NCBI GenBank assembly: GCA_036172665.1
Contig: CM069872.1
Coordinates: 25,920,001 to 25,984,000 of the forward strand
Direction: 5' to 3'
DNA from: Prosopocoilus inquinatus
Taxonomy: Eukaryota; Arthropoda; Insecta; Coleoptera; Lucanidae
Length of the DNA stretch: 64,000 nucleotides
Part shown: positions 11,330-23,658 of the stretch, piece after piece
Layout: each line of letters starts with the position of its first letter
Position numbering within the stretch: position 1 is the stretch's first letter
Notes under the pieces: model-generated
Seen by the model: only the letters and a program-made list of their open reading frames with translations
What the model was told of the DNA's origin: nothing
Databases searched by the model: none
Program-made: the position numbers and the translations under genes

Positions 11330-14040
11330 TGGAAATAGTTTTAAACGAAACAACACGTATTAGCGTTGTTCCTGTGCTGTATCTAATCGATCCTTACTCA
11401 TCTATCATGTTATTTGGCGTTTCGATGGACTCCAGTAGCTCTGATGTGAGATACGACGTTTTCGGACGCAGCAGAAGCTGGAAATAGTTTTAAACGAAAC
11501 AACACGCATTAGCGTCTTTCCTGTGATGTATCTAATCGATCCTTACTCATCTATTCTGTTATTTGACGTTTGGACGGACTCCAGTAACTCTGATGAGAGA
11601 TACGACGTTTTCGGACGCAGCAGAAGCTGGAAATAGTTTTAAACGAGACAACACGCATTAGCGTTGTTCCTGTGATGTATCTAATCGATCCTTACTCATC
11701 TATCATGTTATTTGACGTTTCGATGGACTCCAGTAACTCTAATGTGAGAAACGAAATTTTCGGACGCAGCAGAAGCTGGAAATAGTTTTAAACGAAACAA
11801 CACGCATTAGCGTTGTTCCTGTGATGTATCTAATCGATCCTTACTTATCTATCATGTTATTTGACGTTTGGATGGACTCCAGTAACCCTGACGTGAGATA
11901 CGAAGTTCTCGGACGCAGCAGAAGCTGGAAATAGTTTTAAACGAAACAACACGCATTAGCGTTGTTCCTGTGATGTATCTAATCGATCCTTACTCATCTA
12001 TCATGTTATTTGGCGTTTCGATGGACTCCAGTAACTCTGATGTGAGATACAAAGTTATCGGACGCAGCAGAAGCTGGAAATAGTTTTGAACGAAACAACA
12101 CGTATTAGCGTTGTTCCTGTGATGTATCTAAACGATCCTTACTTATCTAACATGTTATTTGACGTTTGGATGGACTCCAGTAAGTCTGATGTGAGATACA
12201 AAGTTTTTGGACGCAGCAGGAGTTAGAAATAGTTTTAAACGAAACAACACGTATTAGCGTTGTTCCTGTGCTGTATCTAATCGATCCTTACTTATCTATC
12301 ATGTTATTTGACGTTTCGATGGACTTCAGTAACTCTGATGTGAGATGCGATGTTTTCGGACGCAGCAGAAGCTGGAAATAGTTTTAAACGAAACAACACA
12401 TATTAGCGTTGTTCCTGTGATGTATCTAATCGATCCTTACTCATCTATCATGTTATTTGACGTTTGGACGGACTCCAGTACCTCTGATGAGAGATACAAA
12501 GTTCTCGGACGCAGTAGAAGCTGGAAATAGTTTTAAACGAAACAACACGCATTAGCGTTGTTCCTGTGATGTATCTAATCGATCCTTACTTATCTATCAT
12601 GTTATTTGGCGTTTCGATGGACTCCAGTAACTCTGATGAGAGATACGACGTTTTCGGACGCAGCAGAAGCTGGAAATAGTTTTAAACGAAACAACACGCA
12701 TTAGCGTTGTTCCTGTGATGTATCTAATCGATCCTTACTCATCTATCATGTTATTTGGCGTTTCGATGGACTCCAGTAACTCTGATGTGAGATACAAAGT
12801 TATCGGACGCAGCAGAAGCTGGAAATAGTTTTGAACGAAACAACACGTATTAGCGTTGTTCCTGTGATGTATCTAAACGATCCTTACTTATCTAACATGT
12901 TATTTGACGTTTGGATGGACTCCAGTAAGTCTGATGTGAGATACAAATTTCTTGGACGCAGCAAGAGCTAGAAATAGTTTTAAACGAAACAACACGTATT
13001 AGCGTTGTTCCTGTGCTGTATCTAATCGATCCTTACTTATCTATCATGTTATTTGACGTTTCGATGGACTCCAGTAACTCTGATGTGAGATACGACGTTC
13101 TTGGACGCAGCAGGAGCTGGAAATAGTTTTAAACGAAACAACACGTATTAGCGTTGTTCCTGTGCTGTATCTAATCGATCCTTACTCATCTATCATGTTA
13201 TTTGGCGTTTCGATGGACTCCAGTAGCTCTGATGTGAGATACGACGTTTTCGGACGCAGCAGAAGCTGGAAATAGTTTTAAACGAAACAACACGCATTAG
13301 CGTCTTTCCTGTGATGTATCTAATCGATCCTTACTCATCTATTCTGTTATTTGACGTTTGGACGGACTCCAGTAACTCTGATGAGAGATACGACGTTTTC
13401 GGACGCAGCAGAAGCTGGAAATAGTTTTAAACGAGACAACACGCATTAGCGTTGTTCCTGTGATGTATCTAATCGATCCTTACTCATCTATCATGTTATT
13501 TGACGTTTCGATGGACTCCAGTAACTCTAATGTGAGAAACGAAATTTTCGGACGCAGCAGAAGCTGGAAATAGTTTTAAACGAAACAACACGCATTAGCG
13601 TTGTTCCTGTGATGTATCTAATCGATCCTTACTTATCTATCATGTTATTTGACGTTTGGATGGACTCCAGTAACCCTGACGTGAGATACGAAGTTCTCGG
13701 ACGCAGCAGAAGCTGGAAATAGTTTTAAACGAAACAACACGCATTAGCGTTGTTCCTGTGATGTATCTAATCGATCCTTACTCATCTATCATGTTATTTG
13801 GCGTTTCGATGGACTCCAGTAACTCTGATGTGAGATACAAAGTTATCGGACGCAGCAGAAGCTGGAAATAGTTTTGAACGAAACAACACGTATTAGCGTT
13901 GTTCCTGTGATGTATCTAAACGACCCTTACTTATCTAACATGTTATTTGACGTTTGGATGGACTCCAGTAAGTCTGATGTGAGATACAAAGTTTTTGGAC
14001 GCAGCAGGAGTTAGAAATAGTTTTAAACGAAACAACACGT
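11330..14040 (+). repeat. Imperfect 12/13-monomer duplication
   Basis: The run GTGCTG/GGCG/TAGCTCT monomer, CGCATTAGCGTCTTT monomer with CTATTCTG, TTTTAAACGAGAC monomer, AATGTGAGAAACG monomer, TAACCCTGACG monomer, TTATCGG monomer and the TTTTGAACG monomer ending in GAGTTAG begins near 11.33 kb and again near 13.12 kb, 1788 bp later. The stretch between (about 12.25-13.12 kb) includes a GATGCGATG monomer whose counterpart near 14.28 kb is 1937 bp away, showing insertion of one extra monomer after or during duplication. Confidence 0.75.
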
Positions 14041-15000
14041 ATTAGCGTTGTTCCTGTGATGTATCTAACCGATCCTTACTCATCTATCATGTTATTTGGC
14101 GTTTCGATGGACTCCAGTAACTCTGATGTGAGATACAAAGTTATCGGACGCAGCAGGAGCTGGAAATAGTTTTAAACGAAACAACACGTATTAGCGTTGT
14201 TCCTGTGCTGTATCTAATCGATCCTTACTTATCTATCATGTTATTTGACGTTTCGATGGACTCCAGTAACTCTGATGTGAGATGCGACGTTTTCGGACGC
14301 AGCAGAAGCTGGAAATAGTTTTAAACGAAACAACACGTATTAGCGTTGTTCCTGTGATGTATCTAATCGATCCTTACTCATCTATCATGTTATTTGACGT
14401 TTGGACGGACTCCAGTACCTCTGATGAGAGATACAAAGTTCTCGGACGCAGTAGAAGCTGGAAATAGTTTTGAACGAAACAACACGTATTAGCGTTGTTC
14501 CTGTGATGTATCTAAACGATCCTTACTTATCTAACATGTTATTTGCCGTTTGCATGGACTCCAGTAAGTCTGATGTGAGATACGATGTTTTCGGACGCAG
14601 CAGAAGCTGGAAATAGTTTTAAACGAAACAACACGCATTAGCGTTGTTCCTGTGATGGATCTAATCGATCCTTACTTATCTATCATGTTATTTGACGTTT
14701 GGATGGACTCCAGTAAGTCTGATGTGAGATACGACGTTTTCGGACGCAGCAGAAGCTGGAAATAGTTTTAAACGAAACAACACGCATTAGCGTTGTTCCT
14801 GTGATGTATCTAATCGATCCTTACTCATCTATCATGTTATTTGGCGTTTCGATGGACTCCAGTAGCTCTGATGTGAGATACGACGTTCTTGGACGCAGCA
14901 GGAGCTGGAAATAGTTTTAAACGAAACAACACGTATTAGCGTTGTTCCTGTGATGTATCTAATCGATCCTTACTCATCTATCATGTTATTTGACGTTTGG

Positions 15001-15025
15001 ACGGTCTCCAGAGATACAAAGTTCT
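15001..15025 (+). other. Monomer with a 13-bp deletion
   Basis: CTCCAGAGATAC at 15006-15017 replaces the usual CTCCAGTACCTCTGATGAGAGATAC arrangement, removing TACCTCTGATGAG. The two edges share AG, so a small microhomology deletion or replication slip explains it. The register confirms the loss: GAAATAG ends at 14467 and 18477 are 4010 apart, 13 less than 27 x 149. The variant is seen once and has not spread. Confidence 0.85.
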
Positions 15026-15469
15026 CGGACGCAGTAGAAGCTGGAAATAGTTTTGAACGAAACAACACGTATTAGCGTTGTTCCTGTGATGTATCTAAAC
15101 GATCCTTACTTATCTAACATGTTATTTGCCGTTTGCATGGACTCCAGTAAGTCTGATGTGAGATACGATGTTTTCGGACGCAGCAGAAGCTGGAAATAGT
15201 TTTAAACGAAACAACACGCATTAGCGTTGTTCCTGTGATGTATCTAATCGATCCTTACTTATCTATCATGTTATTTGACGTTTGGATGGACTGCAGTAGC
15301 TCTGATGTGAGATATGACGTTTTCGGACGCAGCAGAAGCTGGAAAAAGTTTTAAACGAAACAACACGCATTAGCGTCTTTCCTGTGATGTATCTAATCGA
15401 TCCTTACTCATCTATCATGTTATTTGACGTTTGGACGGACTCCAGTAACTCTGATGTGAGATACAATGT

Positions 15470-16830
15470 TATCGGACGCAGCAGAAGCTGGAAATAGTTT
15501 TGAACGAAACAACACGTATTAGCGTTGTTCCTGTGATGTATCTAAACGATCCTTACTTATCTAACATGTTATTTGACGTTTGGATGGACTCCAGTAACTC
15601 TGATGTGATATACGACGTTTTCGGACGCAGCAGCACCTGGAAACAGTTTTAAACGAAACAACACATATTAGCGTTGTTCCTGTGATGTATCTAATCGATC
15701 CTTACTCATCTATCATGTTATTTGACGTTTGGACGGTCTCCAGTAACTCTGATGTGAGATACAAAGTTATCGGACGCAGCAGAAGCTGGAAATAGTTTTG
15801 AACGAAACAACACGTATTAGCGTTGTTCCTGTGCTGTATCTAATCGATCCTTACTCATCTATCGTGTTATTTGACGTTTGGATGGACTCCAGTAACTCTG
15901 ATGAGAGATACAAAGATTTCGGGCGCAGCAGAAGCTGGAAATAGTTTTAAACGAAACAACACGCATTAGCGTTGTTCCTGTGATGTATCTAATCGATCCT
16001 TACTCATCTATCATGTTATTTGACGTTTCGATGGACTCCAGTAACTCTGATGAGAGATACGACGTTTTCGGACGCAGCAGAAGCTGGAAATAGTTTTAAA
16101 CAAAACAACACGTATTAGCGTTGTTCCTGTGATGTATCTAAACGATCCTTACTTATCTAACATGTTATTTGACGTTAGGATGGACTCCAGTAAGTCTGAT
16201 GTGAGATACAAAGTCTTTGGACGCAGCAGGAGCTGGAAATAGTTTTAAACGAAACAATACGTATTAGCGTTGTTCCTGTGCTGTATCTAATCGATCCTTA
16301 CTCATCTATCATGTTATTTGACGTTTGGACGGACTCCAGTAACTCTGATGTGAGATACAAAGTTATCGGACGCAGCAGAAGCTGGAAATAGTTTTGAACG
16401 AAACAACACGTATTAGCGTTGTCCCTGTGATGTATCTAAACGATCCTTACTTATCTAACATGTTATTTGACGTTTGGATGGACTCCAGTAACTCTGATGT
16501 GATATACGACGTTTTCGGACGCAGCAGCACCTGGAAACAGTTTTAAACGAAACAACACATATTAGCGTTGTTCCTGTGATGTATCTAATCGATCCTTACT
16601 CATCTATCATGTTATTTGACGTTTGGACGGTCTCCAGTAACTCTGATGTGAGATACAAAGTTATCGGACGCAGCAGAAGCTGGAAATAGTTTTGAACGAA
16701 ACAACACGTATTAGCGTTGTTCCTGTGCTGTATCTAATCGATCCTTACTCATCTATCATGTTATTTGACGTTTGGATGGACTCCAGTAACTCTGATGAGA
16801 GATACAAAGATTTCGGGCGCAGCAGAAGCT
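15470..16830 (+). repeat. Six-monomer local duplication
   Basis: A run of monomers carrying GATATACGAC with CAGCACCTGGAAACAG, then GGACGGTCTCCAG, then GATTTCGGGCGC appears twice. The marks lie at 15631 and 16525, and at 15915 and 16809, both 894 bp (6 x 149) apart. A related single copy of the CACCTGGAAACAG monomer occurs near 11029. Confidence 0.75.
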
Positions 16831-17274
16831 GGAAATAGATTTGAACGAAACAACACGCATTAGCGTTGTTCCTGTGATGTATCTAAACGATCCTTACTTA
16901 TCTAACATGTTATTTGTCGTTTGGATGGACTCCAGTAAGTCTGATGTGAGATACAAAGTCTTTGGACGCAGCAGGAGCTGGAAATAGTTTTAAACGAAAC
17001 AACACGTATTACCGTTGTTCCTGTGCTGTATCTAATCGATCCTTACTTATCTATCATGTTATTTGACGTTTCGATGGACTCCAGTACCTCTGATGAGAGA
17101 TACGACGTTTTCGGACGCAGCAGAAGCTGGAAATAGTTTTAAACGAAACAACACGTATTAGCGTTGTTCCTGTGATGTATCTAATCGATCCTTACTTATC
17201 TATCATGTTATTTGACGTTTCGATGGACTCCAGTACCTCTGATGAGAGATACGACGTTTTCGGACGCAGCAGAA

Positions 17275-18037
17275 GCTGGAAATAGTTTTAAACGAAACAA
17301 CACGCATTAGCGTTGTTCCTGTGATGTATCTAATCGATCCTTACTTATCTATCATGTTATTTGACGTTTGGATGGACTCCAGTAAGTCTGATGTGAGATA
17401 CAAAGTTTTTGGACGCAGCAGGAGCTGGAAATAGTTTTAAACGAAACAGCACGCATTAGCGTTGTTCCTGTGATGCATCTAATCGATCCTTACTCATCTA
17501 TCATGTTATTTGGCGTTTCGATGGACTCCAGTATCTCTGATGTGAGATACAAAGTTATCGGACGCAGCAGAAGCTGGAAATAGTTTTGAACGAAACAACA
17601 CGTATTAGCCTTGTTCCTGTGATGTATCTAAACGATCCTTACTTATCTAACATGTTATTTGACGTTTGGATGGACTAAAGTAAGTCTGATGTGAGATACA
17701 AAGTTTTTGGACGCAGCAGGAGTTAGAAATAGTTTTAAAAGAAACAACACGTATTAGCGTTGTTCCTGTGCTGTATCTAATCGATCCTTACTTATCTATC
17801 ATGTTATTTGACGTTTCGATGGACTCCAGTAACTCTGATGTGAGATGCGACGTTCTCGGACGCAGTAGAAGCTGGAAATAGTTTTGAACGAAACAACACG
17901 TATTAGCGTTGTTCCTGTGATGTATCTAAACGATCCTTACTTATCTAACATGTTATTTGCCGTTTGCATGGACTCCAGTAAGTCTGATGTGAGATACGAC
18001 GTTTTCGGACGCAGCAGAAGCTGGAAATAGTTTTGAA
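17275..18037 (+). repeat. Partial copy of block A plus junction monomers
   Basis: Bases from about 17275 to 17850 match about 4326 to 4901 at an offset of 12949, which is 87 monomers minus the 14 deleted bases. They share AACAGCACGC, GGACTAAAGTAAG, GAGTTAG and TTTTAAAAG alleles in the same order, with private changes such as GATGCATC near 17473. The copy ends in a chimeric monomer near 17850. One GCCGTTTGC monomer then leads into block A'. This is the tail of a larger unit lying immediately before the next unit. Confidence 0.75.
17831..17880 (+). other. Chimeric monomer: footprint of an in-register one-monomer deletion
   Basis: Elsewhere GATGCGACG is followed by TTTTCGGACGCAGCAG, and the next monomer ends in GAGAGATACAAAGTTCTCGG with GCAGTAG. 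At 17845-17869 the front half, GATGCGACG, is joined directly to the back half, TTCTCGGACGCAGTAG. The intervening 149 bp have been removed without disturbing the period, as expected of unequal crossing-over or replication slippage between adjacent monomers. Confidence 0.75.
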
Positions 18038-18741
18038 CGAAACAACACGTATTAGCGTTGTTCCTGTGATGTATCTAATCGATCCTTACTCATCTATCCT
18101 GTTATTTGACGTTTGGACGGACTCCAGTAACTCTGATGCGAGATACGACGTTTTCGGACGCAGCAGAAGCTGGAAATAGTTTTAAACGAGACAACACGCA
18201 TTAGCGTTGTTCCTGTGATGTATCTAATCGATCCTTACTCATCTATCATGTTATTTGACGTTTCGATGGACTCCAGTAACTCTAATGTGTGAAACGAAAT
18301 TTTCGGTCGCAGCAGAAGCTGGAAATAGTTTTAAACGAAACAACACGCATTAGCGTTGTTCCTGTGATGTATCTAATCGATCCTCACTTATCTATCATGT
18401 TATTTGACGTTTGGATGGACTCCAGTAACCCTGACGTGAGATACGAAGTTCTCGGACGCAGCAGAAGCTGGAAATAGTTTTAAACGAAACAACACGCATT
18501 AGCGTTGTTCCTGTGATGTATCTAATCGATCCTTACTCATCTATCATGTTATTTGGCGTTTCGATGGACTCCAGTAACTCTGATGTAAGATACAAAGTTA
18601 TCGGACGCAGCAGAAGCTGGAAATAGTTTTGAACGAAACAACACGTATTAGCGTTGTTCCTGTGATGTATCTAAACGATCCTTACTTATCTAACATGTTA
18701 TTTGACGTTTGGATGGACTCCAGTAAGTCTGATGTGAGATA

Positions 18742-21700
18742 CAAAGTTTTTGGACGCAGCAGGAGCTGGAAATAGTTTTAAACGAAACAACACGTATTAG
18801 CGTTGTTCCTGTGCTGTATCTAATCGATCCTTACTCATCTATCATGTTATTTGGCGTTTCGATGGACTCCAGTAGCTCTGATGTGAGATACGACATTTTC
18901 GGACGCAGCAGAAGCTGGAAATAGTTTTAAACGAAACAACACGCATTAGCGTCTTTCCTGTGATGTATCTAATCGATCCTTACTCATCTATCATGTTATT
19001 TGACGTTTGGACGGACTCTAGTAACTCTGATGTGAGATACAATGTTATCGGACGCAGCAGAAGCTGGAAATAGTTTTGATCGAAACAACACGTATTAGCG
19101 TTGTTCCTGTGATGTATCTAAACGATCCTTACTTATCTAACATGTTATTTGACGTTTGGATGGACTCCAGTAAGTCTGATGTGAGATACAAAGTTTTTGG
19201 ACGCAGCAGGAGCTAGAAATAGTTTTAAACGAAACAACACGTATTAGCGTTGTTCCTGTAATGTATCTAAACGATCCTTACTCATCTATCATGTTATTTG
19301 ACGTTTGGACGGACTCCAGTAACTCTGATGTGAGATACAAAGTTATCGGACGCAGCAGAAGCTGGAAATAGTTTTGAACGAAACAACACGTATTAGCGTT
19401 GTTCCTGTGATGTATCTAAACGATCCTTACTTATCTAACATGTTATTTGACGTTCGGATGGACTCCAGTAAGTCTGATGTGAGTTACCAAGTTTTAGGAC
19501 GCAGCAGGAGCTAGAAATAGTTTTAAACGAAACAACACGTATTAGCGTTGTTCCTGTGATGTATCTAATCGATCCTTACTTATCTAACATGTTATTTGCC
19601 GTTTGCATGGACTCCAGTAAGTCTGATGTGAGATACGACGTTTTCGGACGCAGCAGAAGCTGGAAATAGTTTTAAACGAAACAACACGTATTAGCGTTGT
19701 TCCTGTGATGTATCTAATCGATCCTTACTCATCTATCATGTTATTTGACGTTTGGACGGACTCCAGTACCTCTGATGAGAGATACAAAGTTCTCGGACGC
19801 AGTAGAAGCTGGAAATAGTTTTGAACGAAACAACACGTATCAGCGTTGTTCCTGTGATGTATCTAAACGATCCTTACTTATCTAACATGTTATTTGCCGT
19901 TTGCATGGACTCCAGTAAGTCTGATGTGAGATACGACGTTTTCGGACGCAGCAGAAGCTGGAAATAGTTTTAAACGAAACAACACGCATTAGCGTTGTTC
20001 CTGTGATGTATCTAATCGATCCTTACTCATCTATCGTGTTATTTGACGTTTCGATGGACTCCAGTAACTCTAATGTGAGAAACGAAATTTTCGGTCGCAG
20101 CAGAAGCTGGAAATAGTTTTAAACGAAACAACACGCATTAGCGTTGTTCCTGTGATGTATCTAATCGATCCTCACTTATCTATCATGTTATTTGACGTTT
20201 GGATGGACTCCAGTAACCCTGACGTGAGATACGAAGTTCTCGGACGCAGCAGAAGCTGGAAATAGTTTTAAACGAAACAACACGTATTAGCGTTGTTCCT
20301 GTGATGTATCTAATCGATCCTTACTCATCTATCATGTTATTTGACGTTTGGACGGACTCCAGTACCTCTGATGAGAGATACAAAGTTCTCGGACGCAGTA
20401 GAAGCTGGAAATAGTTTTGAACGAAACAACACGTATTAGCGTTGTTCCTGTGATGTATCTAAACGATCCTTACTTATCTAACATGTTATTTGCCGTTTGC
20501 ATGGACTCCAGTAAGTCTGATGTGAGATACGACGTTTTCGGACGCAGCAGAAGCTGGAAATAGTTTTAAACGAAACAACACGCATTAGCGTTGTTCCTGT
20601 GATGTATCTAATCGATCCTTACTTATCTATCATGTTATTTGACGTTTGGATGGACTCCAGTAAGTCTGATGTGAGATACGACGTTTTCGGACGCAGCAGA
20701 AGCTGGAAATAGTTTTAAAAGAAACAACACGTATTAGCGTTGTTCCTGTGATGTATCTAAACGATCCTTACTTATCTAACATGTTATTTGACGTTTGGAT
20801 GGACTCCAGTAAGTCTGATGTGAGATACAAAGTCTTTGGACGCAGCAGGAGCTGGAAATAGTTTTAAACGAAACAACACGTATTAGCGTTGTTCCTGTGC
20901 TGTATCTAATCGATCCTTACTTATCTATCATGTTATTTGACGTTTCGATGGACTCCAGTAACTCTGATGAGAGATACGACGTTTTCGGACGCAGCAGAAG
21001 CTGGAAATAGTTTTAAACGAAACAACACGTATTAGCGTTGTTCCTGTGATGTATCTACTCGATCCTTACTTATCTATCATGTTATTTGACGTTTCGATGG
21101 ACTCCAGTAACTATGATGTGAGATACGAGATTTTCGGACACAGCAGAAGCTGGAAATAGTTTTAAACGAAACAACACGCATTAGCGTTGTTCCTGTGATG
21201 TATCTAATCGATCCTTACTCATCTGTCATGTTATTTGGCGTTTCGATGGACTCCAGTAACTTTGATGTGAGTTACGAAGTTCTCGGACGCAGCTGAAGCT
21301 AGAAATAGTTTTAAACGAAACAACACGCATTAGCGTTGTTCCTGTGATGTATCTAATCGATCCTTACTTATCTATCATGTTATTTGACGTTTGGATGGAC
21401 TCCAGTAAGTCTGATGTGAGATACAAAGTTTTTGGACGCAGCAGGAGCTGGAAATAGTTTTAAACGAAACAGCACGCATTAGCGTTGTTCCTGTGATGTA
21501 TCTAATCGATCCTTACTCATCTATCATGTTATTTGGCGTTTCGATGGACTCCAGTAACTCTGATGTGAGATACAAAGTTATCGGACGCAGCAGAAGCTGG
21601 AAATAGTTTTGAACGAAACAACACGTATTAGCCTTGTTCCTGTGATGTATCTAAACGATCCTTACTTATCTAACATGTTATTTGACGTTTGGATGGACTA

Positions 21701-23658
21701 AAGTAAGTCTGATGTGAGATACGACGTTTTCGGACGCAGCAGGAGCTGGAAATAGTTTTAAACGAAACAACACGTATTAGCGTTGTTCCTGTGCTGTATC
21801 TAATCGATCCTTACTCATCTCTCATGTTATTTGACGTTTGGATGGACTCCAGTAGCTCTGATGTGAGATACGACGTTTTTGGACGCAGCAGGAGCTGGAA
21901 ATAGTTTTAAACGAAACAACACGTATTAGCGTTGTTCCTGTGCTGTATCTAATCGATCCTTACTCATCTATCATGTTATTTGACGTTTCGATGGACTCCA
22001 GTAACTATGATGTGAGATACGAGATTTTCGGACACAGCAGAAGCTGGAAATAGTTTTAAACGAAACAACACGCATTAGCGTTGTTCCTGTGATGTATCTA
22101 ATCGATCCTTACTTATCTATCATGTTATTTGACGTTTGGATGGACTCCAGTAAGTCTGATGTGAGATACAAAGTTTTTGGACGCAGCAGGAGCTGGAAAT
22201 AGTTTTAAACGAAACAGCACGCATTAGCGTTGTTCCTGTGATGTATCTAATCGATCCTTACTCATCTATCATGTTATTTGGCGTTTCGATGGACTCCAGT
22301 AACTCTGATGTGAGATACAAAGTTATCGGACGCAGCAGAAGCTGGAAATAGTTTTGAACGAAACAACACGTATTAGCCTTGTTCCTGTGATGTATCTAAA
22401 CGATCCTTACTTATCTAACATGTTATTTGACGTTTGGATGGACTAAAGTAAGTCTGATGTGAGATACAAAGTTTTTGGACGCAGCAGGAGTTAGAAATAG
22501 TTTTAAAAGAAACAACACGTATTAGCGTTGTTCCTGTGCTGTATCTAATCGATCCTTACTTATCTATCATGTTATTTGACGTTTCGATGGACTCCAGTAA
22601 CTCTGATGTGAGATGCGACGTTTTCGGACGCAGCAGAAGCTGGAAATAGTTTTAAACGAAACAACACGTATTAGCGTTGTTCCTGTGATGTATCTAATCG
22701 ATCCTTACTCATCTATCATGTTATTTGACGTTTGGACGGACTCCAGTACCTCTGATGAGAGATACAAAGTTCTCGGACGCAGTAGAAGCTGGAAATAGTT
22801 TTGAACGAAACAACACGTATTAGCGTTGTTCCTGTGATGTATCTAAACGATCCTTACTTATCTAACATGTTATTTGCCGTTTGCATGGACTCCAGTAAGT
22901 CTGATGTGAGATACGACGTTTTCGGACGCAGCAGGAGCTGGAAATAGTTTTAAACGAAACAACACGTATTAGCGTTGTTCCTGTGCTGTATCTAATCGAT
23001 CCTTACTCATCTCTCATGTTATTTGACGTTTGGATGGACTCCAGTAGCTCTGATGTGAGATACGACGTTTTTGGACTTAGCAGGAGCTGGAAATAGTTTT
23101 AAACGAAACAACACGTATTAGCGTTGTTCCTGTGCTGTATCTAATCGATCCTTACTCATCTATCATGTTATTTGGCGTTTCGATGGACTCCAGTAGCTCT
23201 GATGTGAGATACGACGTTTTCGGACGCAGCAGAAGCTGGAAATAGTTTTAAACGAAACAACACGCATTAGCGTCTTTCCTGTGATGTATCTAATCGATCC
23301 TTACTCATCTATCATGTTATTTGACGTTTGGACGGACTCCAGTAACTCTGATGTGAGATACAATGTTATCGGACGCAGCAGAAGCTGGAAATAGTTTTGA
23401 ACGAAACAACACGTATTAGCGTTGTTCCTGTGATGTATCTAAACGATCCTTACTTATCTAACATGTTATTTGACGTTTGGATGGACTCCAGTAAGTCTGA
23501 TGTGAGATACAAAGTTATCGGACGCAGCAGAAGCTGGAAATAGTTTTGAACGAAACAACACGTATTAGCGTTGTTCCTGTGATGTATCTAAACGATCCTT
23601 ACTTATCTAACATGTTATTTGACGTTTGGATGGACTCCAGTAGCTCTGATGTGAGATA
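18742..23658 (+). repeat. 33-monomer HOR unit, copy 1 of a tandem pair (4917 bp)
   Basis: The left limit is set by comparison with 23641-23659: TAAGTCTGATGTGAGATACAAAG before copy 1 against TAGCTCTGATGTGAGATACGACG before copy 2. Sequence is shared from the end of that difference. By eye the two copies differ at only isolated bases, for example TTTTAAAAGAAAC near 20714 here and TTTTAAACGAAAC near 25631 in copy 2. Such high identity between adjacent units indicates recent unequal exchange or amplification. Confidence 0.85.

Larger units (their letters stand above)
7405..17274 (+). repeat. Mosaic satellite region with short local duplications
   Basis: The monomers here do not form one long repeating unit. 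Local duplications are visible from rare shared alleles. GCAAGAGCTAG recurs at 9088 and 9833 (745 bp, five monomers). CTATTCTG recurs at 11551 and 13339, and GAGTTAG at 12220 and 14008 (1788 bp, 12 monomers). The GATGCGA monomers ending at 12530 and 14467 are 1937 bp (13 monomers) apart, so one extra monomer was gained in between. CAGCACCTGGAAACAG recurs at 15631 and 16525 (894 bp, six monomers). Two length variants occur only here, at 10.4 and 15.0 kb. No gene or non-satellite sequence is present. Confidence 0.85.
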
